A stretch of 64,000 nucleotides of DNA from Tamilnaduibacter salinus (GCF_003096655.1 NZ_QEKQ01000002.1:124001-188000), one strand, 5' to 3'; shown: positions 33,781-42,959, numbered from the stretch's first letter. The notes: generated by a model from the letters alone, not told the origin. A program made the numbers and translations.

Positions 33781-35148
33781 GTGGCGGAAACATTCGATTT
33801 TGATCTGGTAGTGATTGGTGCCGGATCCGGAGGCGTGCGTCTGGCACGGCAATCCTCCCAGCGCGGCGCCCGTGTGGCAGTTGTTGAATCGCGCTATCTC
33901 GGCGGCACCTGCGTGAATGTGGGCTGTGTCCCGAAGAAACTGTTCGTCTACGGCTCCCATGTGGGCGAGGACATTGAAGACGGCGCCGGCTACGGCTGGT
34001 CCGTGCCCCAGGATCAGGTCCGGTTCGACTGGCCGACGCTGGTGGCCAACAAGAACGCGGAAATCCACCGTCTCAACGGCATCTATGGCAGGCTGCTGGA
34101 GAATGCCGGCGTGACGGTTTTCGAGGGAACCGCCTCCCTGGAGGACCCCCACACGATCCGGGTCGGGTCAAAGACGGTGACGAGCAAACACATCACCGTT
34201 GCAACCGGGACCTGGCCGGACATCCCGGACATTCCGGGCCGGGAGTGCGTCCTCAACTCGAACGATATGTTCTACCTGCCGCAGCTGCCGAAAGAAGCCG
34301 TGGTCTGGGGCGGTGGCTATATCGCCGTGGAGTTCGCCGGTATTCTGGCCGGTCTGGGGGTGAAAACCACACTCCTGTATCGCGGGGATCTGTTCCTGCG
34401 CGGGTTTGACCAGGACATCCGTGAATTCGTCGCCCAGGAAATGGCGAAGAAAGGCGTTGACCTGCGCTTCAACACCAACATTGAATCGGTCGAACCGGAT
34501 GGCGCCCATTACAATGTGCGACTGACCGACGGCAGTGCCCTGAATACCGGTCTCGTGCTCGGTGCGACTGGGCGTAAGGCGCTGGTGGATGGCCTCGGTC
34601 TTGAGAATACCCGGGTTGCGTTCACAGACAGTGGCTTTATCCGGACGGATGACCACTTCCAGACGGATGAGCCATCCATTACCGCGCTGGGGGACGTGAT
34701 CGGTACGCCGCAGCTGACCCCTGTGGCACTGAATCAGGCGATGGTGCTCTCACGCCGGCTGTTTGGCGACGGGCAAGGGGATATGGATTACAACGCGATT
34801 CCGACAGCGGTGTTCTGCCAGCCCAATATCGGTACAGTCGGACCGACCGAGGAAGCCGCCCGCGAACAGTATGGCCGCCTGCGGATCTACCGCACCGGGT
34901 TCCGGCCGATGAAGCACACCCTGTCCGGCCGGGATGAGCGGGCGATGATGAAGCTGATTGTTGACGATGCGTCGGATCGTGTTGTCGCGGCGCATTTCGT
35001 CGGCCCGGAAGTGGGCGAGATGCTGCAGGGCGTCGCTGTTGCTATCAAAAGCGGCGCCACCAAGGCCGACTTTGATGGCACGATCGGCATCCACCCCACC
35101 TCGGCGGAAGAGTTCGTCACCATGCGCGAGCCGGAAAGCGTCGGCTGA
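33781..35148 (+). CDS. gor: Glutathione-disulfide reductase
   Basis: About 455 residues of the pyridine nucleotide-disulfide oxidoreductase family. FAD-binding LVVIGAGSGGVRLAR at the N-terminus, the redox disulfide GGTCVNVGCVPKKL (Cys 44 and 49), NADPH-binding VVWGGGYIAVEFAGILAGLG, and the C-terminal active-site segment IGIHPTSAEEFVTMR with the catalytic His-Glu pair. This matches glutathione reductase better than dihydrolipoamide dehydrogenase (VNVGCVPKK, HPTSAEE). GTG 33781 is preferred because AAGGAG lies 5 nt upstream; another GTG lies two codons earlier. Confidence 0.94.
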   Translation: MAETFDFDLVVIGAGSGGVRLARQSSQRGARVAVVESRYLGGTCVNVGCVPKKLFVYGSHVGEDIEDGAGYGWSVPQDQVRFDWPTLVANKNAEIHRLNGIYGRLLENAGVTVFEGTASLEDPHTIRVGSKTVTSKHITVATGTWPDIPDIPGRECVLNSNDMFYLPQLPKEAVVWGGGYIAVEFAGILAGLGVKTTLLYRGDLFLRGFDQDIREFVAQEMAKKGVDLRFNTNIESVEPDGAHYNVRLTDGSALNTGLVLGATGRKALVDGLGLENTRVAFTDSGFIRTDDHFQTDEPSITALGDVIGTPQLTPVALNQAMVLSRRLFGDGQGDMDYNAIPTAVFCQPNIGTVGPTEEAAREQYGRLRIYRTGFRPMKHTLSGRDERAMMKLIVDDASDRVVAAHFVGPEVGEMLQGVAVAIKSGATKADFDGTIGIHPTSAEEFVTMREPESVG

Positions 35149-35208
35149 CGCCGGTCCCTACCATCGAGCGGCAATGCCGGGGTCTTCGGCGTTGCTGCTC
35201 GACATCCC

Positions 35209-37158
35209 TCACTCCTCGACAAGCCAGCGGTCCACCATGGCCCGAAGACGGTCCTTGCGCACCGGTTTGGCCAGGTAATCGTTCATTCCCGCATGGCGGC
35301 ACGCATTTTCGGTGCCCGGCAGGGCATCCGCCGTCAGGGCGATGATTGGCAATGGGTCGCGTTTCTGGGCGGTCTCCCAGGCACGGATGTAGCGTGTTGC
35401 TTCGTAGCCATCCATGACGGGCATATGGCAGTCCATGAGGACCAGGGAAAACTCGTGGGGGCTCTCCGTCACCATCGACACCGCGCGTTTACCATCGCCG
35501 GCACTGACCGTTTCAAAGCCGAGTTTTTTCAGCAGCGCTGAGGCCACCCGCTGATTCACCTCGTTGTCTTCGACGACCAGTGCCGTGAGACTGCGGTTGG
35601 AAGCCCGCTGTTGAGAGGGCTGATGGGTCGTGTCCCGGTCGTCTTCGGTGCCGCCGTCGGACCGCTCGAACGGAACTTCGAAGTAAAAGGCCGATCCGGT
35701 ACCCGGCTCGCTGCTGACCTCCACGTGACCGCCCATCAGCTCAATGAGTCGCTGGACCAGTGCCAGCCCGATACCCGCACCGCCGAATGGCCGTGTTCCC
35801 GACGTATCCATCTGGGCAAAGCTATTGAAGATCTGGCCCACCTGCTCGGCGGGAATGCCGTCGCCGGAGTCCTGAATGCTGCATCCGAGCGCGAGTGCGG
35901 AATCGCTGATGGGGTGGTTGGTACAACGAACCCTGATCGCCCCGGCCTGGGTAAATTTGATGGCATTGTCCAACAAGCTGGAAATGATCTGTCGCAACCG
36001 GGCGGCGTCGCCGCGGACCTGATCGGAGTTGGGCCAGTCATCGGCAAACTCGACGTGGATCTCGAGCGCTTTCTGTTCGCACTCATGGCGATGGCTGGCA
36101 ACGCAGTTGTTCACCAGCTCAGAGAGACGGAACGTCTGATGGCTCAGTGTCAGGGTGCCCCGGTCCGCCCGGGAGAAATCGAGGATGTTGTTGATCAGCG
36201 TCAGCAAGTCCTCGGTGGCCCGATGCGCGGTGATCATCTGCTCATGCTGACGATGGGAGAGGCTTTCCTCATTCATCAGCTGCAGCATCCCCAGAACCGC
36301 ATTCAGCGGTGTGCGCAGCTCGTGACTCATCATGGCGAGAAACTGGGATTTGGCCTGGTTGGCCTGCTCGGCGCGCTCTCGCGCCTGTTCTGAACTGTCG
36401 AGCATCTTCTCGCGCGAATCCCTCAACTGCTGAAGGTGATAGGCAAGGGCGCCAATGTTCTGGTCCAGTTCCCGAATCTCCCACGATGAGTTCCCGCGTT
36501 CCAGCGGTCGAAGCTGGTACTGACCCTGGATCAACTCCCGGACGTTCTGGCTGAGCGTCCGGATGGGGTCGGAGATCCGCTGGGCGACGTGATGGATGAT
36601 GAGCAGCGTCAGCAGGAGCACGGAGGTTGCGACCACCAGGGAGGTCAGGATGATCTCCAACCGCTGATCCACAAGGATCTGTTCTGAGACGGCGACAGTC
36701 ACCTGGCCGACACGGACCGCCCCGGTGTCTGAGGCAAACCCGGTGCGGAACCAGTCGGCCTCGGGCCCTTCGCCATCGGAACCGACATCCAGCGGCCGCT
36801 GCAGCACATCGGCATGAAACAGGTAGTGCCCCTCGGGCGTTGTGGGTCGCCCGTCCTTGGACTCCCTGCCAAGCAGACGGTCTTCGTTGTCGGAGACCTG
36901 TACCCAGGCAATACGGTCATTGGTGAGCGTCCGCTCAAGAATGCGCTGAAGGGCATCGCGGTTTCCGGACACCACCGAGTACTCGACCGCGGGCGCCAGG
37001 TGATCGGCAATGACCTGCGTCGTGGAGAACAGGTCCCGGCGTGCGTCCTCAATCCGCGCTGAGGTAAAGAAGATGAGCAGGATCAGGAACATGACGACCG
37101 CTGGCACCATGCCGAGCCAGAGCAGTTGCCGGTTCAGTGTGGGTGGGCGCTTACTCAT
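35209..37158 (-). CDS. Hybrid sensor histidine kinase
   Basis: A 649-residue inner-membrane kinase. Helix one (LWLGMVPAVVMFLILLIFF) is followed by a periplasmic sensor of about 140 residues, helix two (LEIILTSLVVATSVLLLTLLI), HAMP-like linker (ISDPIRTLSQNVRELIQG) and a coiled coil. HisKA has the phospho-His in MMSHELRTPLN (about 279); the ATPase domain has DNAIKFTQ, DSGDGIP and GGAGIGLALV. A C-terminal receiver follows (VVEDNEVNQR; Asp about 575 in LVLMDCHMPVMDG; Lys in AKPVRKD). There is no Hpt domain or DNA-binding output, so a partner phosphotransferase is needed. It overlaps the binding-protein gene by 8 bp. Confidence 0.93.
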   Translation of the reverse strand: MSKRPPTLNRQLLWLGMVPAVVMFLILLIFFTSARIEDARRDLFSTTQVIADHLAPAVEYSVVSGNRDALQRILERTLTNDRIAWVQVSDNEDRLLGRESKDGRPTTPEGHYLFHADVLQRPLDVGSDGEGPEADWFRTGFASDTGAVRVGQVTVAVSEQILVDQRLEIILTSLVVATSVLLLTLLIIHHVAQRISDPIRTLSQNVRELIQGQYQLRPLERGNSSWEIRELDQNIGALAYHLQQLRDSREKMLDSSEQARERAEQANQAKSQFLAMMSHELRTPLNAVLGMLQLMNEESLSHRQHEQMITAHRATEDLLTLINNILDFSRADRGTLTLSHQTFRLSELVNNCVASHRHECEQKALEIHVEFADDWPNSDQVRGDAARLRQIISSLLDNAIKFTQAGAIRVRCTNHPISDSALALGCSIQDSGDGIPAEQVGQIFNSFAQMDTSGTRPFGGAGIGLALVQRLIELMGGHVEVSSEPGTGSAFYFEVPFERSDGGTEDDRDTTHQPSQQRASNRSLTALVVEDNEVNQRVASALLKKLGFETVSAGDGKRAVSMVTESPHEFSLVLMDCHMPVMDGYEATRYIRAWETAQKRDPLPIIALTADALPGTENACRHAGMNDYLAKPVRKDRLRAMVDRWLVEE

Positions 37159-38143
37159 CGTCCACCGCCGTCGTCTGCGTCTGGCGAAGCGCTTTGATCA
37201 CATCCGCCTTTTCCGGCAGGGGAATATTGAGCGAGCGCGCGACCTGCCGGTTATAGCGAATCAGAAAATCGTCCGGGTAGTCGGAGTCCCCCATACCCCC
37301 TTGCGCCCCCCATTCTCGAAGTCGTGTTGCAGCGATTCGGGCGTAGGTTTTCATGGAGGTATAAGTAGAGGCCAGTGCCCCGGCCCGCACGAAGGCCTTC
37401 TCCGGGCCAATCAGAATGCGGCTGTTGCGGTAGGTCGTCAGCAGTATTGGCTTGATCGTCTGGCGATTGTAGATCGCCGGGTCGGTGGTTCCGAGCAGAA
37501 AATCGCCGTACTGGAGTGCCCGGTTCAGAGTGGCGACGAGTCGGTCGGGCCCGCTAACGGTGAACACTTCCGCTTCCATGTCGTAGTGCCTGAGGCGTTC
37601 GAGGAGCCCTTCATACTGTCCGGCCCGGCCGCTCTGTGCCAGAACCGCAACGCGTGAACTCTGGGGCAGGATTTCACGGCCGAGCAGGGCCTGCCGGATG
37701 AGCGGCGGATTGCCGAAGATGGCGGTGAGCGGTCGGTCGGTCGTCTGGGCACGGCGCTCAAACTGTCGCCTGGTAAGCATCAGTGCGAGAACCGGGGCAC
37801 TGGACGAGTGATCCAGGACGCGATCCAGTGCGTTTGCGTCCAGTGTCACGACCGGTTGGGCCGGAGAGTCGCTGGTCTGGTCCTCATCATACGGCCGGAC
37901 CTCAAACCGCGTGCCAAGTCGCTGCTCCAGCAGCTTGAGGAAATACTGATTGAACGGTTCGTTGTCCGTGCCGACAAGATACACCGTGTGTGGCGCATTC
38001 GTTCCGGCATCGTCCATCGATTGCGCGACCGCCGGCCGAATGACTGCCGTTATCAGCAGAATGACCAGCAGTAGGGCGAGAATGGGATGCGCCCGGTCGA
38101 TGTACCACAACAAGGCGTCATTGCCTCTGCGAGTGAAAACCAT
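37151..38143 (-). CDS. Periplasmic binding protein, ABC-type, linked to kinase
   Basis: A 330-residue exported protein. An N-terminal signal or anchor (ILALLLVILLITAVIRPAVAQS) is preceded by about 20 residues, unusually long. The body looks like the ABC_sub_bind (COG2984-like) periplasmic fold: TVYLVGTDNEPFNQYFLKLLEQRLG, ALMLTRRQFERR, TAIFGNPPLIRQALLGREILPQSSRVAVLAQSGRAGQYEGLLERL, and DFLLGTTDPAIYNRQTIKPILLTTYRNSRILIGP. No ABC permease or ATPase is near. It is tightly coupled to the hybrid kinase gene downstream and follows the TonB receptor gene by 11 nt, so a sensing role is more likely than transport. Ligand unknown. Confidence 0.75.
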   Translation of the reverse strand: MVFTRRGNDALLWYIDRAHPILALLLVILLITAVIRPAVAQSMDDAGTNAPHTVYLVGTDNEPFNQYFLKLLEQRLGTRFEVRPYDEDQTSDSPAQPVVTLDANALDRVLDHSSSAPVLALMLTRRQFERRAQTTDRPLTAIFGNPPLIRQALLGREILPQSSRVAVLAQSGRAGQYEGLLERLRHYDMEAEVFTVSGPDRLVATLNRALQYGDFLLGTTDPAIYNRQTIKPILLTTYRNSRILIGPEKAFVRAGALASTYTSMKTYARIAATRLREWGAQGGMGDSDYPDDFLIRYNRQVARSLNIPLPEKADVIKALRQTQTTAVDDE

Positions 38144-38154
38144 AATCCCTGTCT

Positions 38155-40281
38155 TCAGAACCGGAGACCAACCTCCGCAAAGAACTGGTTCCTGCCCCGG
38201 ACGTTATTGTTCAGGCTCTGGGGCGGGCTGTCATGAATCTGGTGTTGCATGAGCAACGCCACATCAACGGTCTGATCCGGCCAGCGAAAGGTCTTTGACA
38301 GGCGGCCGTCGATTCTCTGGTAATCGCCGTTCCGGAACCGGTCCGTCATATAATAGGTGACTGCCGAGGAGATATCGAAGTCATAGCGTTGGATCCAGGC
38401 CAGTGACCCGGAGTGCTGGGCGGTCAGTCGACTCTCCTGTTCCACTGTACGTTGTGGATCAATCCCTGGACCGGTGTCACCAACAAACCGCCCATCCTGA
38501 TCCATGTAGGCGTAAGTCAACCGGAACTTGGAATCCCGGAACTCAAGCGAGTTCTCAAGCTCAATCCCCTTCTGGTCGAGATCGACGCTGTTGTCGAGTG
38601 TCCACTCGTCCACGTTCAGTGTGCCGCTCAGCAGATTCCTCAGATCGTCATCAAAAAAACGGACCTCGGTCGAGAGCAGGCCTTCGCCCAGGCGGAACTG
38701 ACCGAAGTAACTGATTTCACGGGACACGATCCGCTCTTCCCCGAGATTGCCGGCAGAGACATGCTCCGGGCCGAGCCGGGTCCCTTCGAGAGAGGAAAGT
38801 GCCGCTGGTTCCACATCATGGGCCCGATATCCCCAATCGGCATTCTGCTCAAAGGCATCAGGCGTTCGGACCGCTCTGGAATAGACAAAGCGCAGTGTCT
38901 GATTTCGCGCGATCTGGAGGTTAGCGGCCACTCTTGGAGAAAAGAAGGTGTCGTCAAGCACGCTGGTTCGCTCAAGGCTGCCACCGCTGTTGACCGTCAG
39001 CCAGGAAACGGGGGAATGCTCCAGATTGAAAAACAATCGTCCCTGGTACGTTCTTCCGCCGCCGTTGAAGAAGGTGTCGGATTCGTAGCCATCTTCCCGA
39101 TACGTCCCTCCCGATACCAGACGGGTGTCGGGGGTAAAGGCGTAGGTGTCTTGGATCTGATATTCCGCACGGGATTCAGTTCGGTTCTGATCCGTGGTCG
39201 CTCTCAGAGCGAATTGAGGCGGCTCTATTGGTTTGTCGCAGATCTGTGAGCCGCTGGGGGCTGATGGATCGATGCACTGCTCGACCCGGACGCTCTGGAG
39301 TCGTTTATGGCGTTGATAGTTGACCTGGACATGGACCTGGTGTCGGGCACTGAATTCATGAGTCCATTTTGTCTGAAGATAATAGTCATCAACCTGAGTG
39401 TCGGGATCGGTAATGGCTCCGAATTCTTCGCCGATAATGTCTTTGTCTTCCTGATCGGTGCCATCAGTGACGCCTGCCCAGAACTCAACGGAATTGGAGG
39501 GGGTGACCCACCATACGGAGTCAAAGCTGGCGAACTGGTACCGATAACTGTCATGGAAGTCCGATGGCCCCGGGGGTTCGGCCTCGTAATCAAACCCGTC
39601 GTCATCGCGCCGCTGAAAGCTGAGGTGGTACTGGAAATCACCGCGGCCGGCGCCGACTGAGGCGTAGATATCCCGGTGATTATCGGACCCGTACCCAACG
39701 TTGACGTGTGCGCCCTGAGCGGAGTCGGGGCTCTTGGTGATGATATTGATCGTGCCAAGAAACGCGTTGATGCCGTAGGCGGCGGCATTCGGGCCGCGGC
39801 TGATTTCGATGCGCTGGATGTCTTCCAGGGCGACTGGCATCGCATGCCAGTCCACGTCGGCGAGGCTGGGCTTATAGGCCGTCCGGCCATCAATGAGGAC
39901 CTGCAGCCGCCGTTGGTCGTAGGCGACCGTCCCATGATAGCTGACCACCGGTTTGTTGCTCCCGACATAGCCCACCGTCATGCCCGGAACAAGACGGAAG
40001 ATCTCCCATAGATCCACCACGCCGAGCTGACGAATCAGGTCGCCCTGTATGACCGTCGTGGCCCCTGGGACGCGGGATTTGGGTTGCCGGAGCCGTGCGG
40101 TGGATAACACTTCCGGCATGGGCCGCTCCATCACGAATTCCCCCTCCGTGCCAGCCACGGATGACGGCGCAGGTGGAAGCGTGTCGGTCGGGTCGTCGGG
40201 GGGAGCGGTGGCTGCGTGAGTGGCAGTGACAGCGAAGAGCAGGCTGGTGGTGACGGTGTACGGGAAGCAGTCTTTCATCAT
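38155..40281 (-). CDS. TonB-dependent outer-membrane receptor
   Basis: A 708-residue outer-membrane receptor. Signal peptide MMKDCFPYTVTTSLLFAVTATHA, then a plug domain (about 60-165: LSTARLRQPKSRVPGATTVI, LWEIFRLVPGMTVGYVG, LQVLIDGRTAYKP, IQRIEISRGPNAAAYGINAFLGTINIITK) and a 22-strand barrel ending in a Phe (FFAEVGLRF). The Cys pair in VEQCIDPSAPSGSQICDKP suggests a disulfide-closed loop. It shows no haem FRAP/NPNL boxes. It is first in the unit with the binding protein and hybrid kinase, all on the same strand with minimal gaps. Substrate unknown. Confidence 0.9.
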   Translation of the reverse strand: MMKDCFPYTVTTSLLFAVTATHAATAPPDDPTDTLPPAPSSVAGTEGEFVMERPMPEVLSTARLRQPKSRVPGATTVIQGDLIRQLGVVDLWEIFRLVPGMTVGYVGSNKPVVSYHGTVAYDQRRLQVLIDGRTAYKPSLADVDWHAMPVALEDIQRIEISRGPNAAAYGINAFLGTINIITKSPDSAQGAHVNVGYGSDNHRDIYASVGAGRGDFQYHLSFQRRDDDGFDYEAEPPGPSDFHDSYRYQFASFDSVWWVTPSNSVEFWAGVTDGTDQEDKDIIGEEFGAITDPDTQVDDYYLQTKWTHEFSARHQVHVQVNYQRHKRLQSVRVEQCIDPSAPSGSQICDKPIEPPQFALRATTDQNRTESRAEYQIQDTYAFTPDTRLVSGGTYREDGYESDTFFNGGGRTYQGRLFFNLEHSPVSWLTVNSGGSLERTSVLDDTFFSPRVAANLQIARNQTLRFVYSRAVRTPDAFEQNADWGYRAHDVEPAALSSLEGTRLGPEHVSAGNLGEERIVSREISYFGQFRLGEGLLSTEVRFFDDDLRNLLSGTLNVDEWTLDNSVDLDQKGIELENSLEFRDSKFRLTYAYMDQDGRFVGDTGPGIDPQRTVEQESRLTAQHSGSLAWIQRYDFDISSAVTYYMTDRFRNGDYQRIDGRLSKTFRWPDQTVDVALLMQHQIHDSPPQSLNNNVRGRNQFFAEVGLRF

Positions 40282-40454
40282 CGTCAGTTATACTGTGGGA
40301 TAGTGGAGCCTCAGGTTCTGGAACGATGTCCAGCGATCTGAGCGCTTCGTCGGACTGGCCCTTATCCGGGTAACGCGCCACATTCTATGAAAGCGTGGCA
40401 AAAAAATCCTGTCCCCGCGAACCGACAGCGGGGTGAAACGGAGACGAGCACGAT

Positions 40455-41132
40455 ATGACCTGTTGGGAGGTTCTGGGCATCGACCCCACGAACGACCGTA
40501 CCGCCATCGACCAAGCCTACCAGTCCCAGAAGAAATTCGCCTCCGGTGACGACCTGGAAAGACTGGATGCGGCTTATCGGGAAGCCACAGGTGAGGGCAG
40601 CCGTTCCGAGCCGGGCCCGTCCGCCGCACCGGATACCGCGGCCTCGCAGGCATCTGAACGGCGTCCGGCCACGCCGGCCGGCCTGGATGCCCGTGAGGCT
40701 CAGGTCAAGCGGGAAGTGGTTCTGCAACTGGAGGCGATGCTCAATGACCGCGTTCGCATGCAGGATGTCGGTATCTGGCGAGCGATCCTGACAGACCCGC
40801 CCGCTGACCGGGATGCGATCCGGGAAGCACTTAGCAACGAACTCTACCCACGACTCTATCCACTGATTGAAAAGCGTGAGTTAGCGCCGCCTGTTCTTCA
40901 TTTCCTGTCGGAATGGTTTGGCTGGGAAGAGCTTGAACAGGCCGCCGGCGAGGAACGGCGGGGCGTTCCGGACCCGATGGCAGGCCCCTCTGGATACCGT
41001 GACGTCTCGCCGGAGGAAGACTCAGACGAGTCGCAACGGCCGACATTGCCGAGCTTCTGGCCGGCCATTGTTGGCTGGATTGTTGGTCTGATCGTTCTCA
41101 CCAGCCTGTTCAGTCAGATTACCGGCTCTTGA
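40455..41132 (+). CDS. J-domain-like, tail-anchored protein of unknown function
   Basis: A 225-residue protein starting MTCWEVLGIDPTNDRTAIDQAYQSQKK, which matches helix I and the start of helix II of a J domain. The HPD tripeptide needed to stimulate Hsp70 is absent; the frame continues FASGDDLERLDAAYREATG. A Pro/Ala/Ser-rich linker leads to a charged helical region (REVVLQLEAMLNDRVRMQDVGIWRAIL... LHFLSEWFGWEELEQAAGEE), and the protein ends in one hydrophobic helix (FWPAIVGWIVGLIVLTSLF). Probably an inner-membrane protein with a degenerate J domain facing the cytoplasm. Its stop codon overlaps the -35 of the next gene. Confidence 0.7.
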   Translation: MTCWEVLGIDPTNDRTAIDQAYQSQKKFASGDDLERLDAAYREATGEGSRSEPGPSAAPDTAASQASERRPATPAGLDAREAQVKREVVLQLEAMLNDRVRMQDVGIWRAILTDPPADRDAIREALSNELYPRLYPLIEKRELAPPVLHFLSEWFGWEELEQAAGEERRGVPDPMAGPSGYRDVSPEEDSDESQRPTLPSFWPAIVGWIVGLIVLTSLFSQITGS

Positions 41133-41159
41133 CCCTGTAACGATTGCAGGGTTTACAAC
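41129..41159 (+). promoter_or_regulatory. MerR-type metal-responsive promoter of CDF gene
   Basis: TTGACC (-35, 41129-41134) and TACAAC (-10, 41154-41159) are 19 bp apart, the overlong spacer that MerR-family activators require. The spacer holds an inverted repeat, ACCCTG at 41132-41137 with CAGGGT at 41147-41152, close to CadR/PbrR/ZntR operators. It stands before a cation efflux gene. The regulator is not in this window. Confidence 0.8.
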
Positions 41160-41191
41160 CTGCGGAAACGGATCGTTACGGAGGGTTGTTC

Positions 41192-42094
41192 ATGAGTCAT
41201 TCCCATACCCATCACCACCATCATCACAGCCCGGTGGAGGGCAACCGGAACCGGGCCTTTGCGATCGGCATTGTCCTGAACACGGCATTCGTGGTGGTGG
41301 AAGTGGTGTATGGCATCCTGGCCGACTCCATGGCACTGCTGGCCGATGCCGGGCACAACCTGAGTGATGTGCTCGGACTGGTCCTGGCGTGGGGCGCGGC
41401 CTGGCTGGCAGGCCGCCAGGCGACCAAGTACCGCACCTATGGCATGCGCAAGACCACGATTCTGGCAGCCCTGCTGAACGCACTGATCCTGATGGTGGCC
41501 ATCGGCGGGATTGGCTGGGAATCGGTCCGGCGCCTTATGGACCCGGCGCCCGTGGCCGGTCAGACCGTCATTATCGTGGCACTGATCGGCACGGCCATTA
41601 ACGCGGCGACGATGATGCTGTTCATGGCGGGCCAGAAGGAGGACCTCAATATCCGGGGGGCATTCCTTCACATGGCAGCGGACGCCGGCGTGTCACTCGG
41701 TGTGGCGGTTGGCGGCGCGCTCATCCTCTGGACGGGCTGGCTCTGGATTGACCCGATTCTGAGCCTTGTGATCGTTCTGGTGATCTTCATGGGGACCTGG
41801 GGGCTGTTCCGCGAATCCCTCAACCTGAGCCTGGATGGGGTGCCCAGTGGCATCGACCCGGATGACGTCAAGGCGCATCTGGAGGGCATGACGGGAGTGG
41901 AGGGGGTTCACCATCTCCACATCTGGGCTATGAGCACCACGGAAAACGCACTGACGGCCCATGTGGTCAAGCCCGACCCGGACGATGATGATGCCTTCGC
42001 GCAGACCATCCACGACCGCATGCGGCGCGAGTTTGGCATCGGGCATGTCACCATCCAGTGGGAGCGCGATACCCGGCAGTGCCCCGATGTCTGA
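41192..42094 (+). CDS. czcD: Cation diffusion facilitator, probable zinc/cadmium exporter
   Basis: A 300-residue CDF-family antiporter. It begins with a histidine-rich metal-binding tail (MSHSHTHHHHHHSP), followed by six membrane helices. The metal site residues are in GILADSMALLADAGHNLSDVLGLV (HxxxD-type helix II) and AFLHMAADAGVSLGVAVG (helix V, HxxxD), and a C-terminal cytoplasmic domain contains GVEGVHHLHIWAMSTTENALTAHV. This layout is typical of Zn/Cd/Co exporters such as CzcD or ZitB. ATG 41192 follows GGAGGG; a longer upstream frame would start inside the promoter. The MerR-type promoter predicts metal-induced expression. Confidence 0.93.
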   Translation: MSHSHTHHHHHHSPVEGNRNRAFAIGIVLNTAFVVVEVVYGILADSMALLADAGHNLSDVLGLVLAWGAAWLAGRQATKYRTYGMRKTTILAALLNALILMVAIGGIGWESVRRLMDPAPVAGQTVIIVALIGTAINAATMMLFMAGQKEDLNIRGAFLHMAADAGVSLGVAVGGALILWTGWLWIDPILSLVIVLVIFMGTWGLFRESLNLSLDGVPSGIDPDDVKAHLEGMTGVEGVHHLHIWAMSTTENALTAHVVKPDPDDDDAFAQTIHDRMRREFGIGHVTIQWERDTRQCPDV

Positions 42095-42095
42095 C

Positions 42096-42959
42096 TCAAC
42101 CGGTCGGCATTGATCTCAGCCGGCCGGGCGCATTGGCCCGGGACTCGGACTCGGGAGTTGGAATCACCATCGGATAGCCTTCGGGGAGTGCTTCGACACG
42201 GCAGGTCAGTCCATAGACGTCCCTCAGCGTGTCAGGCACGAGGACCTCGCCTGGCGTCCCTTCAGCAACGACCCGCCCGGACTGGAGCAGCATCAAACGG
42301 TCGGCAAACTGCGACGCCAGATTCAGGTCGTGAACGGCCACGAGCAATGCCACTCCAGGGGCGGCAAGCTGCTTCAGCTCCCTGAAAATAAGCTGTTGAT
42401 GCGCCGGGTCCAGAGCCGATGAGCATTCGTCCAGCAACAGAAGGTGCGGGGCAGGGCGCTCCCAGATCTGGGCCAGGACCCGCGCCAGCTGAACGCGCTG
42501 TTGTTCGCCGCCCGAGAGCGTGGGAACGAGACGGTCGGCAAACCGGGCGATGTCCAGTCGTGCCATCAGCTCACCGATGATCCGCTGACGGTTTTCGGCG
42601 CTTTCCCGGGGGCGACCCAGTGCGATCACCTCCCGGGTGGTCATGGGAAACTGCAGGTCCACCTTCTGGGGCATGACGGCGCGATGCCTGGCTATGTCTG
42701 CCCGGCGCCAGTCTCTCATCGCCCGCCCCGCGAAACGGACCCGGTCCGGTGGCACATCGATCTCGCCGGCGAGGGCCCGGATCAGCGTTGACTTTCCAGC
42801 ACCATTCGGGCCGAGGAGGGCAACCAGCTCACCCGGTCGAAGCGTGAATGACAGGTCTTCGACGATCGGGTGCCCCCCAAGGCAAATGGCGATACTGTGC
42901 GTTTCGAGAATCGCGGGCTGCGGTTGCAGTGGTGTCAGGTTGTCAGGCATATCATGCAA
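42096..42959 (-). CDS. hmuV: Haemin ABC transporter ATPase HmuV
   Basis: A 287-residue ABC ATPase. Walker A LLGPNGAGKSTLIRAL (about 48-63), Q-loop MPQKVDLQFPMTTREVIALGRP, signature LSGGEQQRVQLARVLAQ, Walker B LLLLDECSSALDPAHQQ, and the H-loop VAVHDLNLASQFADR. The pattern FPMTTREVIALGR is typical of HmuV. With HmuU and HmuT it moves haem from periplasm to cytoplasm. It overlaps hmuU by 8 bp and is convergent with the CDF gene, only 1 nt away. It is the last gene of the hmu operon. Confidence 0.95.
   Translation of the reverse strand: MHDMPDNLTPLQPQPAILETHSIAICLGGHPIVEDLSFTLRPGELVALLGPNGAGKSTLIRALAGEIDVPPDRVRFAGRAMRDWRRADIARHRAVMPQKVDLQFPMTTREVIALGRPRESAENRQRIIGELMARLDIARFADRLVPTLSGGEQQRVQLARVLAQIWERPAPHLLLLDECSSALDPAHQQLIFRELKQLAAPGVALLVAVHDLNLASQFADRLMLLQSGRVVAEGTPGEVLVPDTLRDVYGLTCRVEALPEGYPMVIPTPESESRANAPGRLRSMPTG

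Noticed and set aside
41132-41152. ACCCTG/CAGGGT dyad read as terminator of the J-like gene
   Set aside because: Only three T residues follow, while flanking TTGACC and TACAAC with a 19-bp gap fit a MerR-type promoter much better.
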